Origin: Bacteroidales bacterium
GTDB taxonomy: Bacteria > Bacteroidota > Bacteroidia > Bacteroidales > VadinHA17
Assembly: GCA_024763075.1 (NCBI GenBank)
Contig: JANTGF010000004.1
Span: forward strand, 30,853 to 94,852
DNA: 64,000 nucleotides
Direction of reading: 5' to 3'
The notes beneath the pieces are model-generated. The model was given only the letters and a program-made list of their open reading frames with translations. It was not told where the DNA came from and did not search any database. Shown here piece by piece: positions 59,943 through 64,000 of this stretch. Positions within the stretch are counted from its first letter, which is position 1; every line of letters begins with the position of its first letter. The position numbers and the translations under genes are program-made.

Positions 59943-60054
59943 AAATTGATTTTTATAAAATTAAATGTTTATAAACTTATTAAAAGTTGTTTAATATTTT
60001 CTCGATTTTTAGATCAAACTTTGTAATTTTACAAAAAAACATAAAAAAAATATA

Positions 60055-60516
60055 ATGAAGCTAAAAGAAGGAAAAAAAGCACCTGAGTTTGAAGGGGTGA
60101 CTCAAGACGGTTCAGTTTGTAAATTAGATGATTATAAAGGGAAAAAGTTAATTTTATTTTTTTATCCCAAAGATATGACCCCGGGGTGTACAGCAGAAGC
60201 GTGTAACCTTAGGGATCACTATAAAGATTTAAAATTAAAAGGTTTTGAGTTACTGGGTGTGAGCCCTGACAGTGTGGAAAGACACCGGAGGTTTGCCGAA
60301 AAGTATGAGTTGCCGTTTCCCCTGATTGCAGATGAAGAAAAAAAAGTACTTAAGGATTATGGAGTATGGGGTGAAAAGAAACTTTACGGAAGAACTTACA
60401 TGGGTGTAAACCGTACAACATTTGTTATGGATGAAAACGGGATTATTCTTAAGATTTTCCCGAAAGTAAAAACAAAAGATCATACTGCCCAGATTTTATC
60501 GGAAATGGGCATGTAA
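60055..60516 (+). CDS. bcp: Thioredoxin-dependent thiol peroxidase (Bcp)
   Basis: LILFFYPKDMTPGCTAEACNLRDHY, LLGVSPDSVERHRRFAEKYELPFPLIAD. Confidence 0.92.
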   Translation: MKLKEGKKAPEFEGVTQDGSVCKLDDYKGKKLILFFYPKDMTPGCTAEACNLRDHYKDLKLKGFELLGVSPDSVERHRRFAEKYELPFPLIADEEKKVLKDYGVWGEKKLYGRTYMGVNRTTFVMDENGIILKIFPKVKTKDHTAQILSEMGM

Positions 60517-60579
60517 GGATTATTGGAACCTGGAAGACGGGTTTTAAAAGCAGAATTTTAAACTTTCAAAATTATATTT

Positions 60580-61587
60580 ATGGCTAAGGAAAAAGTGGAA
60601 ATTAATAAAGAGAAATTAAAGGCTTTACAGCTTACAACAGATAAAATTGTAAAAGATTTTGGTCGCGGTTCAATTATGAAGCTGGGTGACCACGTTGTGG
60701 AAAATGTACCGGCTATTTCCAGCGGATCCATTGCATTGGATCTTGCGCTGGGTGTTAAAGGTTATCCCAGAGGAAGGGTTGTGGAGATTTATGGCCCGGA
60801 ATCATCGGGAAAAACAACACTGGCTTTGCATGCCATTGCCGAAGCTCAGAAAGCAGGGGGTATTGCAGCCTTTATTGATGCGGAACATGCCTTTGACAGA
60901 TATTATGCCGAGCAATTGGGTGTGGATGTTGAGAATATGCTGATTTCGCAACCTGATAACGGAGAACAGGCACTGGAAATTACCGATCATCTGATACGCT
61001 CAGGAGCACTGGATATTATTGTGATTGACTCGGTGGCGGCACTTACTCCCAGAGCTGAAATTGAAGGGGAAATGGGAGATTCCAGTGTGGGACTTCAGGC
61101 CAGACTTATGTCTAAGGCTTTACGTAAATTAACTGCCAATATAAGTAAAACAAATACCACCTGTATTTTTATTAATCAATTGCGCGAGAAAATAGGGGTG
61201 ATGTTTGGGAATCCGGAAACCACCACAGGAGGAAATGCTCTTAAGTTCTACTCTTCTGTAAGGCTGGATATCAGAAGGGTTGGACAAATTAAGGAAGGAG
61301 ATCAGGTGAAGGGTAACCGGACCAGGGTGAAAGTTGTTAAAAATAAACTGGCACCACCATTCCGTAAAGCGGAGTTTGATATTGTTTATGGTACAGGAAT
61401 CTCTTTAACGGGTGAGGTAATTGACCTCGGTGTAGAACAAGGAATTATTAAAAAAAGTGGTTCGTGGTTTAGCTATGGTGATACAAAGTTAGGACAGGGC
61501 CGGGAAGGAGTGAAACTGATTCTGGAGGATAATCCTGAATTACTGGAAGAACTTAAAACCAGGATAGAGGAAGATTCCAGGTCTTAA
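60580..61587 (+). CDS. recA: Recombinase RecA
   Basis: [64 protein letters not shown]. Confidence 0.97.
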   Translation: MAKEKVEINKEKLKALQLTTDKIVKDFGRGSIMKLGDHVVENVPAISSGSIALDLALGVKGYPRGRVVEIYGPESSGKTTLALHAIAEAQKAGGIAAFIDAEHAFDRYYAEQLGVDVENMLISQPDNGEQALEITDHLIRSGALDIIVIDSVAALTPRAEIEGEMGDSSVGLQARLMSKALRKLTANISKTNTTCIFINQLREKIGVMFGNPETTTGGNALKFYSSVRLDIRRVGQIKEGDQVKGNRTRVKVVKNKLAPPFRKAEFDIVYGTGISLTGEVIDLGVEQGIIKKSGSWFSYGDTKLGQGREGVKLILEDNPELLEELKTRIEEDSRS

Positions 61588-61615
61588 CAAGTTTTAAAAT
61601 TTACTTATATGATTT

Positions 61616-61654
61616 AAAAAAACCGGAGATCGGCTTGCTGGGTTTCCGGTTTTT
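61616..61654 (+). terminator. Terminator after recA
   Basis: AAAAACCGGA ... TCCGGTTTTT stem with terminal T run. Confidence 0.75.
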
Positions 61655-61699
61655 AAATTTTCAACCATTTGATTCTGTATAAACCTTAAAATATCTGTC

Positions 61700-63793
61700 A
61701 TGAAAAAACTTGTTTTTCTATTGTTTGTTACTTTTATATTCTACTCTTGTGATCAACCCGAAAAAACTACAACAGCTGAGGGGAAAGCGGATTTTTCAAA
61801 CCTGCTTACACAAAAAGAAATTTCGGGCGCACGTATGACACCGGAAATCCTGTGGAAATTTTCCAGGCTGGGAGGGATACAACTTTCACCCGATATGGGT
61901 ACGGTTTTGTTTACGATTACCAAATATGATTACAAAACCAATAAAAGTAAAACAAATATCTATTTCCTGCCTGCCGCAGGAGGAGAAATGAAAATAATTA
62001 CGAAAATGGATGGCTTTCATCCCCGCTGGAGGCCGGATGGAAAGAAAATAGGTTTCTTGTCATCCAAATCAGGGTCGGTTCAATTGTGGGAGTTGGGTGC
62101 AAAAGGAAGTGAACCTGTTAAAGTTACAGATATTGAAGGCGGAATAAACAGTTTTGAGTATTCCCCGGATGGAAGCAGAATCTATTATATTAAAGACGTT
62201 AAAATGGATCCGACTCCACAGGAAATCTATCCTGATCTGCCAAAAACGAACGTCAGAATTATTGATGACCTGATGTACAGGCACTGGAACCATTGGGAAG
62301 ATTACGCATACAGTCACATATTTGTTGCTGATTACGATGATGGAAAAGTAGGAGAAGGAAAGGATATTCTGGAAGGAGAAGCTTTTGATACACCACTCTC
62401 GCCTTATTTTGATGATGCGGAAATTAGTTGGAGTAATGATGGAAATTACATTGCTTATACCTGTAAAAAATTGAAAGGCGCCGAATATGCCATGAGTACA
62501 AACTCAGATATTTATCTATACAATGTTCAGGATAGATCTACTGTAAATATAACCAAAGAGAATTTGGGCTATGATAAATACCCTGTGTTTTCGCGTGATA
62601 ATAAAACGATTGCTTATGAGAGTATGGAAACTCCCGGGTATGAGTCGGATAAAAGCCGCTTATTCCTGTATCATCTGGATACCGGAGAAAAAGAATACCT
62701 TACAGCGGATTTCGATCAGAATGTTTCTTCTCTTACCTGGACGGCAGACGGGAATGGATTGTTCTTTATCAGTGGAATAAAAGCGACATTTCAGTTGTAT
62801 CAAATGGATTTGAAAAGCCGGAGTATCCGGCAGATTACAGAGGGAGACCACAATTATACACAGTTTGCACCTGCTGGAGAATCTCTGATCGGAGTTAAAA
62901 TGACCATGTCAATGGCTCCGGAAATATTTTCTGTTGATTCAAAAACCGGAGGAGAGACTCAGCTAAGTTTTATCAATAAGCCCATTTATGATAATATAAA
63001 AATGGGGAAAGTGGAAAAACGATGGATAAAAACCACCGATAATAAAGATATGCTGGTTTGGGTGATTTATCCTCCCGGGTTTGATCCGCAGAAGAAGTAT
63101 CCGGCACTGCTTTATTGTCAGGGTGGGCCGCAGAGTGCCGTTAGTCAGTTTTTTAGTTATCGGTGGAACTTTCAGATGATGGCTGCCAATGATTATATAA
63201 TTGTTGCACCCAACAGACGTGGATTACCCACATTTGGTCAGGAATGGAATGCCCAGATATCCGGAGACTACGGAGGACAGAATATGAAAGATTATTTTTC
63301 TGCAATCGATGCCTTAAAAAAGGAAGCTTTTATTGATGAGAACAGGCTAGGGGCGGTTGGTGCCAGTTATGGTGGTTTTTCTGTTTACTGGCTGGCAGGC
63401 CATCATCAGAAACGGTTCAAGGCTTTTATTTCCCATTGTGGGATTTTTGACTTTGAAAGCATGTACACAGCTACTGAAGAAACTTTTTTTGTGAATCATG
63501 ATCTGGGTGGGCCTTACTGGGACAAATCCAACAAAGTTGCGCAACGGTCCTATGCAAATTCCCCGCATAAGTTTGTACAAAACTGGGATACTCCGATTTT
63601 GATCATTACCGGAGGAAATGATTTCAGAATTCCCTATACTCAGAGTATGGAGGCTTTTAATGCAGCTAGGCTGAGAGGAATTCCTGCCAGATTATTGTAT
63701 TTCCCGGATGAGACGCATTTTGTGACAAAACCACAGAATAGTATTTTATGGCAAAGGGAATTTTTTGCCTGGCTGGATAAGTACCTTAAATAA
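61700..63793 (+). CDS. S9 family peptidase (prolyl oligopeptidase type, lipoprotein)
   Basis: N-terminal beta-propeller, catalytic GASYGGFSVYWL, C-terminal DETHFV; lipobox FYSC. Confidence 0.9.
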   Translation: MKKLVFLLFVTFIFYSCDQPEKTTTAEGKADFSNLLTQKEISGARMTPEILWKFSRLGGIQLSPDMGTVLFTITKYDYKTNKSKTNIYFLPAAGGEMKIITKMDGFHPRWRPDGKKIGFLSSKSGSVQLWELGAKGSEPVKVTDIEGGINSFEYSPDGSRIYYIKDVKMDPTPQEIYPDLPKTNVRIIDDLMYRHWNHWEDYAYSHIFVADYDDGKVGEGKDILEGEAFDTPLSPYFDDAEISWSNDGNYIAYTCKKLKGAEYAMSTNSDIYLYNVQDRSTVNITKENLGYDKYPVFSRDNKTIAYESMETPGYESDKSRLFLYHLDTGEKEYLTADFDQNVSSLTWTADGNGLFFISGIKATFQLYQMDLKSRSIRQITEGDHNYTQFAPAGESLIGVKMTMSMAPEIFSVDSKTGGETQLSFINKPIYDNIKMGKVEKRWIKTTDNKDMLVWVIYPPGFDPQKKYPALLYCQGGPQSAVSQFFSYRWNFQMMAANDYIIVAPNRRGLPTFGQEWNAQISGDYGGQNMKDYFSAIDALKKEAFIDENRLGAVGASYGGFSVYWLAGHHQKRFKAFISHCGIFDFESMYTATEETFFVNHDLGGPYWDKSNKVAQRSYANSPHKFVQNWDTPILIITGGNDFRIPYTQSMEAFNAARLRGIPARLLYFPDETHFVTKPQNSILWQREFFAWLDKYLK

Positions 63794-63881
63794 GGCTGGT
63801 AGTTTTTTACTTTTCCAAATGGGATTGTTTTATACAACACATTAATAATTAGTTGATTTTGTGCGTTTCAGCAAACCCTAT

Positions 63882-63901
63882 TTAGTGCTTCTAAGAAAAC
63901 T
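63882..63901 (+). repeat. 20-bp exact repeat, copy 2, with adjacent inverted copy
   Basis: TTAGTGCTTCTAAGAAAACT identical to 39027-39046; inverted TTCTTAGAAG at about 63921-63931. Confidence 0.85.
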
Positions 63902-64000
63902 CTTAATTTTTCAAGTGGCTTCTTAGAAGACGCCAAAGACAAGGCTTTCGAAGCTTTTAAAATCAGGGAGTTTACTTTTGTAAATGACCGTTTTCAAAAC

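Overview
The window is a 64 kb chromosomal segment from a Bacteroidota genome. The call rests on gldA/gldF/gldG, a T9SS type A C-terminal domain, TTTG/TAnnTTTG-type promoters, and sulfatase/fucosidase-rich accessory content. Housekeeping genes: a partial tolC-like gene, mdh, secDF, tatA, an ABC-F gene, rlmD, an AGCS symporter, trpEGDCFBA, gldAFG, floA/nfeD/clpS, bcp, recA, an S9 peptidase, tRNA-Pro(TGG) and tRNA-Ser(GCT). Accessory content is a roughly 17 kb cluster (36-53 kb) with three sulfatases, two GH29-type fucosidase modules and several fused hydrolases, but no SusC/SusD pair in the window. The strongest unannotated signal is upstream of trpE. It holds two successive short ORFs with runs of Trp codons (MHKNSNKNWWWHNDFDQTL and MSKILNIRIISGKMSAWWWQWNGT), each followed by a strong hairpin. 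This looks like a tandem, double ribosome-mediated trp attenuator; the first unit has a textbook four-segment alternative pairing with its stop codon inside segment 2. Other non-coding structures: a tRNA-Pro relic split by an 86-bp insert that folds as a closed three-arm cloverleaf, two MITE-like elements, a 117-bp direct duplication beside tRNA-Pro, a 20-bp exact repeat shared by two distant intergenic regions, and an orphan minus-strand terminator upstream of the AGCS gene. No CRISPR array, transposase or phage genes were seen. All functional calls come from reading the sequence; no database search was run.
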